Source: Hymenobacter caeli
Lineage (GTDB): Bacteria; Bacteroidota; Bacteroidia; Cytophagales; Hymenobacteraceae
Length of the DNA: 64,000 nt
Assembly: GCF_013294115.1 (NCBI RefSeq)
Contig: NZ_JABSNP010000017.1
Span: 1-64,000, forward strand
Reading direction: 5' to 3'
Made by a program: the position numbers and the translations under genes. The notes under the pieces were generated by a model. It saw only the letters and a program-made list of their open reading frames with translations. It was not told the origin of the DNA and made no database searches. Every line of letters starts with the position of its first letter. Position 1 is the stretch's first letter. Positions 1 to 7,667 of the stretch are shown in pieces.

Positions 1-95
1 GCGGCATTCGGCCCTCGGTTATCTCGCCCCCAACCACTTCGAAACCCATTTTCAAACTACGTCCCAACTCTGTGCGGCTTAGCTAGACCACCTCA
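1..95 (+). mobile_element. 3' end of an IS3-family element
   Basis: Positions 2-82 encode the last 26 residues of an IS3-family OrfB transposase (RHSALGYLAPNHFETHFQ and then TTSQLCAA, stop at 80-82). The same ending is seen in the IS copies ending near 38034 and, on the minus strand, at 8196. The element terminus reads CTAGACCACCTCA (83-95), the inverse of the TGAGGTGGTCTAG end at 8196. The rest of the element lies outside the window. It is inserted into the RAYT-type transposase that follows. Confidence 0.8.
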
Positions 96-520
96 TCCTG
101 CTATACGCCACGCAGGGCGGTACCCAGCAAAGCGACACACCTAGTAGCGCCAAGCAGCCGCTCACCAGGGGCATTTCGACGGCGCTCAGCTCATACTCCC
201 AAGGACTAAACAAGCAGCTAGGCACCTCGGGAGCGTTTTTTGCTCCCAAAACCAAGATGCGCCTAGTGACCGGCCTAGAAGAGAATTATCCGCGCACCTG
301 CCTGCACTACCTACACCAAAACCCTCTGCGCGCCGGTCTGGTCACCCAGCTAGCCGCGTGGCCCTACTCCTCTTACCGCGACTACGCCGGCCAGCGCGCC
401 GGCACACTTTGTAACCAAGACCTGGCCCGCGAGCTACTTGACTTGCCACTCGACTACGCCGCCTTTGAAACCGAATCAGCCCGCGCCATCGACCCCGATA
501 ATGTAAAAGGCTGGCACTAG
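95..520 (+). pseudogene. REP-associated tyrosine transposase (RAYT, Y1 family), 5' truncated
   Basis: The frame starting beside the IS end reads without a stop to 520. It carries the C-terminal half of a Y1/REP-associated transposase: a segment like LSSYSQGLNKQLGTSGAFF, then CLHYLHQNPLRAGLV, then WPYSSYRDYAG. The last two match the YIHQNPxRAGLV and WPYSSYRDY signatures of that family. The N-terminal part with the HUH motif is absent, replaced by the IS3 end at 95, so the protein should be inactive. RAYTs move or maintain REP palindromes, and four pairs of REP-like palindromes lie within the next 4 kb. Family assignment is from motif memory. The ATG at 257 is probably just an internal methionine. 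Confidence 0.75.
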
Positions 521-522
521 CC

Positions 523-657
523 CCGGTCCGCCGGCGTGAGCCGGCCGACCGGTTGTCGTTGCATTCGTGAAGTGGTCGTCGCAGATGACAGCCAAAAATG
601 CAGGCTTAACAAAGTCAGCAATGACAGCCGGTCGGCCGGCTAGCGCCGGCGGACCGG
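523..657. repeat. REP-like palindrome pair, copy 1 (family A)
   Basis: Two inverted arms, 523-562 and 618-657, each about 40 bp. Each arm contains the imperfect hairpin GGTCCGCCGGC...GCCGGCCGACC followed by a GTTGTCGTTGC tail. The stem mismatch (GCCGGCGGACC against GGTCGGCCGGC) is the same in all copies, as in REP elements. The right arm overlaps the 3' end of ccoS and supplies its stop codon at 640-642. Other copies are at 1444-1623, 3630-3809 and 4279-4387. Confidence 0.85.
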
Positions 658-816
658 AGCGGCTGGCGCGGTCGGCGCTTCATCGTCAAACAACATCCGC
701 ACCGAGGGAGTGTAGGCGTCGTCGTACTGCCCGCTGCGCACCGCCCACAGAAAGGCCGCCAGAAACGTGAGGGCCACTAGTAAACTGAGGCCAATCAGCA
801 GAAAGATAATAGTCAT
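640..816 (-). CDS. ccoS: cbb3-type cytochrome oxidase assembly protein CcoS
   Basis: A 58-residue protein with one N-terminal membrane helix (MTIIFLLIGLSLLVALTFLA) followed by the conserved FLWAVRSGQYDD segment typical of CcoS, then a short acidic tail. CcoS is needed, with the copper ATPase CcoI, to mature cbb3-type oxidase in the inner membrane. The ATG at 816 lies 10 nt after the stop of ccoI, so the two are probably one transcript. The last residues (PVRRR) and the stop codon are encoded by the right arm of REP-like copy 1, so the native C-terminus has been replaced or extended. Identification rests on the helix, the WAVRSGQYDD motif and the neighbour. Confidence 0.88.
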   Translation of the reverse strand: MTIIFLLIGLSLLVALTFLAAFLWAVRSGQYDDAYTPSVRMLFDDEAPTAPAAPVRRR

Positions 817-826
817 AAAATCAACA

Positions 827-3466
827 TTATAAGTGGTAGTGTCGGGCCGCCCAGCGCACCAGCAAAGTAGCCATCACCATCACGCTGAGCGAGCTGAGGG
901 GCATGAGAATAGCCGACGCGATGGGCGTAAAATGCCCCTGCACGGCCAGCGTTAGCCCTACGGCGTTGTAGCATAGCGAAAGTGCAAACGTGGCCAGCAC
1001 CGCCCGCAGGCAGGCCCGCGAGAAGCCCAGAAACGTGGCCAGTCTCCCTAGCTCGCCAGCCTCCAGAATGGCGTCGCAGGCGGGCGAGAAGTTGGTGAGC
1101 GTGTCAGTGAGGGCGATGCCCGCGTCGGCGGCGCGCAGGGCCCCGGCGTCGTTCAGGCCGTCGCCCACCATGACCACGGTGTGGCCCAGGGCGCGCTCGG
1201 CGGCGACGTAGGCGAGCTTATCGGCGGGCGACTGGCCGAAGCGCAGCTCCGCCGCTGGGCCGAGTAGGGCGCGCAGCCGGAGTCGCTCGGCGTCGGTATC
1301 GCCCGAGAGTACGGCCAAGCGGTAGCGCTTGCCCAAGGCTGCCAGCACGGCCGGCAGGGCCGGGCGGTACACATTGCAAAAGGTGAAGTGGCCGGCCGGC
1401 TCCCCATCCAACGCCACGTAAACGCTGGTTTCGGGGGCTAGCACCGGTCCGCCGGCGCTAGCCGGCCGACCGGTTGTCGTTGCTGACTGCAGGGCCGGCG
1501 ATGTAGCTGTTTGGGCTGAAAGCAGAAGCAAATTCCCGGGAACAGGTACCCTTGCCGACAACAACGGCAATCGTTCTGATGCCCGCAACGACAACCGGTC
1601 GGCCGGCTGCGCCGGCGGACCGGCGGGCGTCCCCACAAATACGGCCGACCCTAGCCGCAGCGCTTGCCCACTGGCGGCCGTGGCGTGCAAGCCCCGGCCG
1701 GGGTATTCCTGACAAGTAGCCAGGGGCAGGGCTTCGGTGGCCAGCTCGCGGGCCAGGCGCTGGCTGAGGGGGTGCGTGGACTGCGCCGCCGCGGTGGCAA
1801 TAAGCTGTTTTTCAACTAATAACAACGGCCGGCCGTGGTACTGCACGGCCGACTGCGTAGGGTCGGTGAGGGTGCCGGTTTTGTCGAATACCAGCGTGTC
1901 GGTCCGGGCCAGAGTTTCGACGACGGCGGCGTTTTTGAGGTAGAGCTTGTGGCGGCCCAGCACCCGCAGCGCTGCCCCCAGGGCGAAGGGCGTGGCCAGC
2001 GACAGCGCGCACGGGCAGGCAATAACCAGCACCGACGTGAAGGCCCGCCACATGGTGGCCTGGTCGCGGGGGCCCCAGTAGGCCAGCGTGCCGGCGGCCA
2101 GCAGTAGCGTGAGAGCCACGAAGTAGCGGCCGGCGTGGTTGGCATAGGTTTCGAGGGTGGGGCCGGCGGCGTCTTTGGTGAAGGCAGGATTGTTCCAGAG
2201 CTGGGTGAGGTAGCCCTGCGACACGCCGCGCACCACTTCCAACTCCAGGGCCCCGCCCAGCTGCCGGCCGCCAGCGTACACCAGGTCGCCGGCGGCGCGG
2301 GCTACCGGGGTGCTTTCGCCCGACACGAAGGAGTAGTCGATTTGGCCCGCGCCGCGCAGCAGCACGGCATCGGCCGGAATCACCTCCTGGTGCCGCACCC
2401 GGATGCGGTGACCCACCGCCAGCTCCTGCACCGAAATGGACTGCTCGCCGGCCGGCGTGAGGCGCGTCACGGCCACCGGAAAGTAGGCCGTGTAGTCGCG
2501 GTCGAAGCGCAGCGCGTCGTAGGTGCGCTGCTGCACCCACTTGCCAATCAGCATGAAAAACACCAGCCCCGTAAACGAGTCGAAGTAGCCCGGCCCGCGC
2601 CCCGTCAGCACCTCAAACGTGCTGACGCTGAACAGCGAAGCCAACCCCAGGCTGATGGGGAAATCGAGGTTGATGTGGCGCTGCCGCAGCCCCTGCCCGG
2701 CCGAACGGAAAAACCCGCGGGCGCTGTACAGCAGCACCGGCAGCGCCAGCGCCAAACTCAGGTACCCAAAAAACCGCCCGAACCCGGCCTGCAATTCCTC
2801 CACGAACGAGAAGTACTCGGGCAGGGCCAGCAGCATCACGTTGCCGAAGGCGAAGGCCGCCAGCCCCAGCTGGTAGTACAAGGTATGGCTGGCGCGGTGC
2901 GGCTGCGCGCCCAGCTCGGCCAACGTAATCTGCGGCTCGTAGCCCACCGAGGCCAGCAGCTGCACCACCTCGGGCAGGCTGATGTCGGCCAGTAAGTAGG
3001 TGATGGTGATTTCCTTACGCAAAAACTGCACCCGCGCCTCCACCACGCCGGCGTGCAGCCGGGGCAGGTGCTCGAGCAGCCAGATGCAGGAGGTGCAGTG
3101 CATCTGGGGTACATGCAGCGTGAGGCGGCCCCGCTCGGCCGAGCGGAACGAGAGCAGCTGCGCCTGCACGGCCTCCGAAGCCAGGTAGTCAAAGCGGCCG
3201 GGTAGCTCTACTGCCTTTATTTTCAGGCCCGGCTGCTCGCCCAGCGCGTAGTAGGTACAGAGCTGGCTGGCACTGAGCAGCTCATACACGGTGCGGCAGC
3301 CGGCGCAGCAAAACGGCAGCTCGGCCAGCCGCAGCGGCTCGGCTGGGCAGGCATCGCCGCAGTGGGCGCAGGCCAGGTCAGTGGCGGGTGATTCGAGGAG
3401 GACGGGCACGGGCGGACACAGGGGGGTAGGGCCGCAAAGCTCCGGCCGCCGCTGCGCGGGAGCCAT
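827..3466 (-). CDS. ccoI: Copper-translocating P1B-type ATPase, CcoI/FixI type
   Basis: An 879-residue heavy-metal P-type ATPase. In order: an N-terminal Cys-rich metal site (CAHCGDAC ... FCCAGC, residues about 32-57), an HMA-like domain with MHCTSC near residue 120, membrane helices, the actuator VSGES loop, the CPC transmembrane metal motif near 482, the phosphorylated DKTGT near 528, HPLSQRLA in the nucleotide domain and GDGLNDAGAL near the end. The ferredoxin-like Cys cluster plus HMA is typical of CcoI, which exports copper for cbb3 oxidase assembly; ccoS follows directly. Oddly, residues about 615-675 are encoded by a 180-bp REP-like palindrome pair inserted in frame between the N-domain strand LGSAVFVG and SVYVALDG. 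All catalytic motifs remain, so the protein may still work. An FNR-like palindrome lies 64 bp upstream of the ATG. Confidence 0.92.
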   Translation of the reverse strand: MAPAQRRPELCGPTPLCPPVPVLLESPATDLACAHCGDACPAEPLRLAELPFCCAGCRTVYELLSASQLCTYYALGEQPGLKIKAVELPGRFDYLASEAVQAQLLSFRSAERGRLTLHVPQMHCTSCIWLLEHLPRLHAGVVEARVQFLRKEITITYLLADISLPEVVQLLASVGYEPQITLAELGAQPHRASHTLYYQLGLAAFAFGNVMLLALPEYFSFVEELQAGFGRFFGYLSLALALPVLLYSARGFFRSAGQGLRQRHINLDFPISLGLASLFSVSTFEVLTGRGPGYFDSFTGLVFFMLIGKWVQQRTYDALRFDRDYTAYFPVAVTRLTPAGEQSISVQELAVGHRIRVRHQEVIPADAVLLRGAGQIDYSFVSGESTPVARAAGDLVYAGGRQLGGALELEVVRGVSQGYLTQLWNNPAFTKDAAGPTLETYANHAGRYFVALTLLLAAGTLAYWGPRDQATMWRAFTSVLVIACPCALSLATPFALGAALRVLGRHKLYLKNAAVVETLARTDTLVFDKTGTLTDPTQSAVQYHGRPLLLVEKQLIATAAAQSTHPLSQRLARELATEALPLATCQEYPGRGLHATAASGQALRLGSAVFVGTPAGPPAQPADRLSLRASERLPLLSARVPVPGNLLLLSAQTATSPALQSATTTGRPASAGGPVLAPETSVYVALDGEPAGHFTFCNVYRPALPAVLAALGKRYRLAVLSGDTDAERLRLRALLGPAAELRFGQSPADKLAYVAAERALGHTVVMVGDGLNDAGALRAADAGIALTDTLTNFSPACDAILEAGELGRLATFLGFSRACLRAVLATFALSLCYNAVGLTLAVQGHFTPIASAILMPLSSLSVMVMATLLVRWAARHYHL
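1444..1623. repeat. REP-like palindrome pair, copy 2, in frame inside ccoI
   Basis: Arms 1444-1483 and 1585-1623 match family A (GGTCCGCCGGC hairpin with GTTGTCGTTGC tail, in inverted order) around a roughly 100-bp unrelated centre. The element spans 180 bp, exactly 60 codons, and has no stop in the ccoI frame, where the left arm is read as TTTGRPASAGGP and the right as GGP...AQPADRLSL. It therefore adds a peptide without breaking the ATPase. Confidence 0.85.
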
Positions 3467-3529
3467 GATGCGCGTCAGGCCCGCGCTTGATTGTGGTTGG
3501 CGCGTGGCCGCCGAGCGCCCAGAGTAGCA

Positions 3530-3553
3530 TTTACCTGATTAAAATCAGGTAAA
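3530..3553. promoter_or_regulatory. FNR/CRP-like operator palindrome upstream of ccoI
   Basis: Perfect 11-bp inverted repeat with a 2-nt centre: TTTACCTGATT-AA-AATCAGGTAAA. The core TGATtaaaATCA has the half-site spacing of FNR sites (TTGAT-N4-ATCAA). It sits 64 bp upstream of the ccoI start on the ccoI side of the intergenic region. A CRP/FNR-type regulator with an E-x-x-S-R recognition helix is encoded nearby (6013-7071). The site itself is seen; binding by that regulator is inferred. Confidence 0.6.
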
Positions 3554-3629
3554 CGCTTGCTTTTTGTCAAGGCTGCACGCGGGGGGAAAGCCGAATTTTG
3601 TCCTTTGCACCCGCAGGTGTGCGCCTGGT

Positions 3630-3809
3630 CCGGTCCGCCGGCGCAAGCCGGCCGACCGGTTGTCGTTGCTGGCGTTCGGCTGGCGTTGAAATCAATTGCT
3701 TATGACATAACTATCGTTTAATCAAGTATTTATTATTTAAGCAATCTAAAGCAACGACAACCGATATAAGCAACGACAACCGGTCGGCCGGCTTGCGCCG
3801 GCGGACCGG
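3630..3809. repeat. REP-like palindrome pair, copy 3 (family A)
   Basis: Arms 3630-3669 and 3770-3809 in inverted order, with the conserved hairpin and GTTGTCGTTGC tail. An extra copy of the tail (GCAACGACAACCG) occurs at 3751-3763. The centre is AT-rich. It lies between the ccoI promoter region and the 3' end of the thioredoxin-like gene. Confidence 0.85.
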
Positions 3810-3853
3810 AGCGAGCGTATCTTTTCAAATTCAAGTTATACATTGTCAATAAC

Positions 3854-4162
3854 TTACTCTGCACCAGCCGCCGCCAACAGGCTGGTCACGAGCGCGTCGC
3901 TCTCAGGCCAGCCGGGTTGCCTCCACAGCTCGATGCCCTCGCGCACCAGCACGCAGGCGGGCAGCTGCGCCACGGCAAAGCTGCGCACCACGGCCGCGTG
4001 CGTAGCCTCGTCGAGGCGCAGCACCCGCACGGCGGGGCCCAGCCGGCGCTGGAGGTCGTCGAGCTGGGCAGGGGTGGGTAGCTGGCCGGCCCGGCCGGCC
4101 GGCACCAGCACCAGCAGCACGGCGGGCGCCAGCAGGTCGGGCGGGGGTAGGGCAAAGGACAT
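3854..4162 (-). CDS. Thioredoxin-like fold protein without a CxxC motif
   Basis: A 102-residue protein starting MSFALPPPDLLAPAV. The pattern is that of a small thioredoxin fold: a beta strand AVLLVLVPA, a helix QLDDLQRRLG, the strand VRVLRLDE, a helix ending RSFAVAQLPACVLVREG (the cis-Pro position after the conserved 'V..LPA' segment) and a C-terminal helix. The usual CxxC redox pair is missing; only one Cys (LPACVLV) remains, so a disulfide reductase role is doubtful. The ATG at 4162 was preferred to an upstream in-frame start because the extra N-terminus shows no fold features. REP-like elements flank both sides. Confidence 0.65.
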   Translation of the reverse strand: MSFALPPPDLLAPAVLLVLVPAGRAGQLPTPAQLDDLQRRLGPAVRVLRLDEATHAAVVRSFAVAQLPACVLVREGIELWRQPGWPESDALVTSLLAAAGAE

Positions 4163-4278
4163 GGGCGGCGGAAAGTCGGACTGGGTAGCAAAAGTATTTC
4201 GGCCCGCCCCGCCCGGCCATGATGCCTGATAGACCGCCGCTTGATAGTCATCAACTCGCACGCCCCACGCCAGCTGCG

Positions 4279-4387
4279 CCGGTCCGCCGGCGCCAGCCGG
4301 CCGACCGGTTGTCGTTGCTGATGTTGGTTTATTCAGCGACTTTATTCAATGACAACCGGTCGGCCGGCTGAAAAAGCCGGCGGACCG
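4279..4387. repeat. REP-like palindrome pair, copy 4 (family A)
   Basis: Arms 4279-4318 and 4348-4387, inverted, separated by only about 30 bp. It sits in the divergent gap between the thioredoxin-like gene and the histidine kinase, ending 34 bp before the kinase ATG, so it may lie in the kinase leader. Confidence 0.85.
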
Positions 4388-4421
4388 GGGCGGCCGATTT
4401 GCTTAACCACGTTTTTTTTCT

Positions 4422-6035
4422 ATGCTCAGCGACCCTTTTAGCAGCGCCGCCGCCGACGTGCTCATCACCCAGGCCCCCGATTTTGTCGGCATCTACGACG
4501 TGGCCCAGGGCTGGTTTATTCGGGTCAATCCGGCGGGGGTGCGGCTGCTGGGCTACCCTTCGGAGGAAGCTTTTTTGAGCGACCCGGCGCGGGTGCTGCC
4601 TACCCCCGCCGTGCCGCCCGCCCGCTGGGCGCACCTGCGCGAGCTGGCCCGGCGCACGGGGCCCCAGGCCCTGGAGGCCGAGGTGGGCCGGCGCCAGGGC
4701 CCGTCGTTCTGGGGGCGCGTCGAGCTCACGGCTTTTCAAGTGAAAGGCGCTGACTACCTGTTGGTTCGCCTCAGCGAGCAGGGGCGCTTGCAGCAGGCCG
4801 AGCGCGAGCTGGCCCAAAGCGTGCGGCGCTTCGAGGCCGTGTTCACGCACGCCACCATCGGCATCGTGGTGTGCGACGAGCGGGGCCGCATCGTGTCGGC
4901 CAACCAGCTGGCCCACCAGCTTTTTGGCTACGCGGCCGGCGCGCTCGAAGGCCAGCTCATCGAGCTGCTGGTGCCCCAGGCGGCTGGCCGCCACCACGAA
5001 AACCTGCGCCGGTCGTTCGCGGCCCGCCCGGAGGTGCGCACCATGGGGGCCCACCGCGGCGAGCTCCAGGGCCTGCGCCGGGATGGCTCGGCGTTCCCGG
5101 TCGAAATCAGCCTGAGCTATTTTCACCTCGATGAGGAGCTGTACGTCGTGTCGTATATCCTCGACATTACTTACAAAAAAGAATTTGAGCAGCAGCTTAT
5201 TGCCGGTAGCCAGCGCGTGGCCGCCCTCAACGCCGACCTGGAGCAGCGCGTGACCGAGCGCACCCACGCGCTGATGAACACCCTGGAGCAACTCCAGCTG
5301 CGCAAAAACGAGCTGGCCAAGGCCCTGGACGCCGAGCGCGAGCTAGGCGAGCTCAAATCGCGCTTCGTGAGCATGGCCTCGCACGAGTTTCGCACGCCGC
5401 TCACGGCCGTGCTCACCTCAGCCGCGCTCATTGCCGAATACCCGGCCACCGAGCAGCAGGACAAGCGCCTGCGCCACATCGAGCGCATCCGCACGTCGGT
5501 GACGCATTTGAACGATATCCTGGAGGAATTTCTGTCGGTAGGGCGCATTGAGGAGGGCAAAATTGAGGCCCACCCGGCCCGCCTCGACCTGCCCGCGCTG
5601 CTACGCGACGTGGTGGCCGACGTGCAAATCTTACGCAAGCCCGGCCAGCGCATCGAGCAAACCACCGACTGCCCGGAGCCCCTGTGGCTTGACCCCTCGC
5701 TGCTGCGCAAAATCCTGGTCAACCTGCTCTCCAACGCCCTCAAGTACTCGGGCGAAAACTCGGTGGTGGCGGTGCAAGCCGCCTGCCAGGCGGGCGCGCT
5801 CACGCTCACCGTGGCCGACCAGGGGGTCGGGATTTCGGAAGAAGACCAGGCGCACCTGTTCGAGCGGTTTTTCCGGGCCCGCAACGTCACCAACGTGCCC
5901 GGCACCGGCCTGGGCCTCTACATCATTGCCCGCTACCTGGAGCTGCTGCACGGCCACATTGCTCTGCAAAGCGCACTGGACCAGGGCACTATCGTCACTA
6001 TTACCGTTCCGTATGAAAACCATCCTGCTGATTGA
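4422..6035 (+). CDS. PAS-domain sensor histidine kinase
   Basis: A 537-residue kinase with no signal peptide or membrane helices. Two PAS domains come first (about 1-115, starting DVLITQAPDFVGIYDV; and about 130-250, RFEAVFTHATIGIVVCDERG). A coiled linker and a HisKA dimerisation domain follow, with the phosphoacceptor His321 in MASHEFRTPLTAV, then a HATPase_c domain with NLLSNALKYS and GTGLGLYI. It should be a cytoplasmic sensor that phosphorylates the receiver protein whose gene overlaps its 3' end by 23 bp. The ligand is not evident. The pairing with a CRP/FNR-type regulator and the nearby ccoI/ccoS genes suggest redox or oxygen sensing, but that is inference. Confidence 0.9.
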   Translation: MLSDPFSSAAADVLITQAPDFVGIYDVAQGWFIRVNPAGVRLLGYPSEEAFLSDPARVLPTPAVPPARWAHLRELARRTGPQALEAEVGRRQGPSFWGRVELTAFQVKGADYLLVRLSEQGRLQQAERELAQSVRRFEAVFTHATIGIVVCDERGRIVSANQLAHQLFGYAAGALEGQLIELLVPQAAGRHHENLRRSFAARPEVRTMGAHRGELQGLRRDGSAFPVEISLSYFHLDEELYVVSYILDITYKKEFEQQLIAGSQRVAALNADLEQRVTERTHALMNTLEQLQLRKNELAKALDAERELGELKSRFVSMASHEFRTPLTAVLTSAALIAEYPATEQQDKRLRHIERIRTSVTHLNDILEEFLSVGRIEEGKIEAHPARLDLPALLRDVVADVQILRKPGQRIEQTTDCPEPLWLDPSLLRKILVNLLSNALKYSGENSVVAVQAACQAGALTLTVADQGVGISEEDQAHLFERFFRARNVTNVPGTGLGLYIIARYLELLHGHIALQSALDQGTIVTITVPYENHPAD

Positions 6036-7071
6036 GGACAACGATTTCATCCGCGAAAACACCGCCGAGATTCTGGAGCTCACCGGCTACACCGTGCGCA
6101 CCGCCGCCGACGGCCAGGCCGGCGTGACCCAGGCCCTGGCCGAGCGCCCCGACCTCGTGCTGTGCGACATCATGATGCCCGTGCTCGACGGCTACGGCGT
6201 GCTGCACATCTTCAACCAGAACCCGCGCCTGGCGGGCGTGCCCTTCATCTTCCTCACCGCCCGCACCGAGCGCGCCGACCTGCGCCGCGGCATGGCCCTG
6301 GGCGCCGACGACTACCTCACCAAGCCCTTCGAAAAGAGCGACTTGCTGAGCGCAGTGAGCGGCCGCCTCAGCCGCTTCCAGCACCTGCAGCCCGCCTACG
6401 ACCTGCGCGCCAACGGCCTGCCCGAGTTCCTGGCCGATGCCCGGCAAGCAGGTAGCCTGGCCGGCCTCTCGGCCGACCGCCGGCCCCACGCCGTGCCCCG
6501 CAAGCAGATTATTTACGCCGAAGGCGACGAGGCCACCCGGCTCTACTTCGTGCAGGCCGGCCGGGTCAAAATCAGCAAAGCCACCGCCGCCGGCAAGGAG
6601 CTGATAACGGGCATTTGCGCCGCCGGCGAGTTTTTTGGCTACCGGGCCCTGCTGGCCGGCTCGCCCCATCACGACGCGGCCGTGGCCCTCGACGACGCCA
6701 CGCTGCGCTACATTCCAGCCGATGATTTTGCTCAATTGCTGCTGCGCAACCCCGAGGTGAGCCAGCAGTTCGTGCGGATGCTCGCCGGCCGCCTCGACCA
6801 GCAGGATGCGCAGCTGCTGGACCTGGCCTACGGCTCGCTACGCAAGCGCGTGGCCGACAGTCTCTTGCACCTGCACGCGCAGCAGCTCATCCTTTCCCCC
6901 GCCGACCCGCTCATCCAGCTGGCCCGCGAGGACATGGCCGCCCTCATCGGCACCACGCCCGAGTCGTTGAGCCGCGTCCTGAGTGAATTCCGTCAGGATG
7001 AGAGCATCGAGCTGACGCCTAAGTTTATCAAGGTGCTACAGCCCGATAAGCTGCGCCACAGCAACTGGTGA
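6013..7071 (+). CDS. Response regulator fused to a CRP/FNR-type DNA-binding module
   Basis: A 352-residue fusion. Residues 1-125 are a receiver domain (LLIEDND acidic pair, phosphoacceptor Asp52 in CDIMMPVLDG, FLTART, LTKPF). From about 155 a cyclic-nucleotide-binding-like beta roll follows (YAEGDEATRLYFVQAGRVKI, FFGYRALL), then a long helix and a winged helix-turn-helix, LAREDMAALIGTTPESLSRV. The recognition helix keeps the E-x-x-S-R residues that contact TTGAT half-sites in FNR. No Fe-S Cys cluster is seen. The ATG at 6013 starts exactly at the receiver domain and overlaps the kinase gene. It probably carries the kinase signal to FNR-like sites such as 3530-3553. Confidence 0.88.
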   Translation: MKTILLIEDNDFIRENTAEILELTGYTVRTAADGQAGVTQALAERPDLVLCDIMMPVLDGYGVLHIFNQNPRLAGVPFIFLTARTERADLRRGMALGADDYLTKPFEKSDLLSAVSGRLSRFQHLQPAYDLRANGLPEFLADARQAGSLAGLSADRRPHAVPRKQIIYAEGDEATRLYFVQAGRVKISKATAAGKELITGICAAGEFFGYRALLAGSPHHDAAVALDDATLRYIPADDFAQLLLRNPEVSQQFVRMLAGRLDQQDAQLLDLAYGSLRKRVADSLLHLHAQQLILSPADPLIQLAREDMAALIGTTPESLSRVLSEFRQDESIELTPKFIKVLQPDKLRHSNW

Positions 7072-7667
7072 GCGGCCGCTTGCGCTGGCGGCCCCTGACC
7101 AGACTCGGACGGTGTTGGCCGAGTGGAAAGTCCGCCTTTTTACGGAGCTGTTTCCGGGCCGCAGCATCGTGCCCAAAACCCTAATTCTTGCCAAGAGCAG
7201 CCACCACGACTTGGGTAACCTCAACCCATACCCCGCCGATACCACGGGTGCCTTCTACCGCTCCCAGATTACGGGCGTGCTTATAATTCCTGGCAAAAAA
7301 GCCCTTTGCATTGCCCTGGCCGGCCGCTGGGTACCCCAAACCTGCGGCACAGCGCCCAACGGATGGCCGCCGCCGTGCGCAAGATGTTCAAAACCCGCAA
7401 GCCGCAGGAACGCAACTTCGGCGAAGTAGCAACGCGGGCAGGCTGCCCGAAACAGCAAACGCAGCGACCAGGGCATCGCCCGCGCCGCCCGCGCCGCCTA
7501 GCTGCTCATCACTTGGGAAAACGGCGTTCCGAGGATTCACTGGCAAGCGGAGGGGCGGCTGGATGACTTCAAGTAAAGGGGGCGGCGCTAGCCGCGCTGT
7601 TGGCCGTGGGCGCCTACGCGCCGTCCAAGCCAGTCGCTCAATAAAGCAACCAGCAGGCCCACCACAC
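7072..7667. other. Gene-poor decayed stretch between the regulator and an IS3 copy
   Basis: No convincing gene. A frame from a TTG at 7112 to 7429 gives a peptide with a protein-like first half (LAEWKVRLFTELFPGRSIV, then KTLILAKSSHHDLGNL) that becomes low-complexity after about 80 residues, which looks like a decayed gene remnant whose family was not recognised. The remainder up to the IS end at 7668 shows no motif. Confidence 0.4.
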
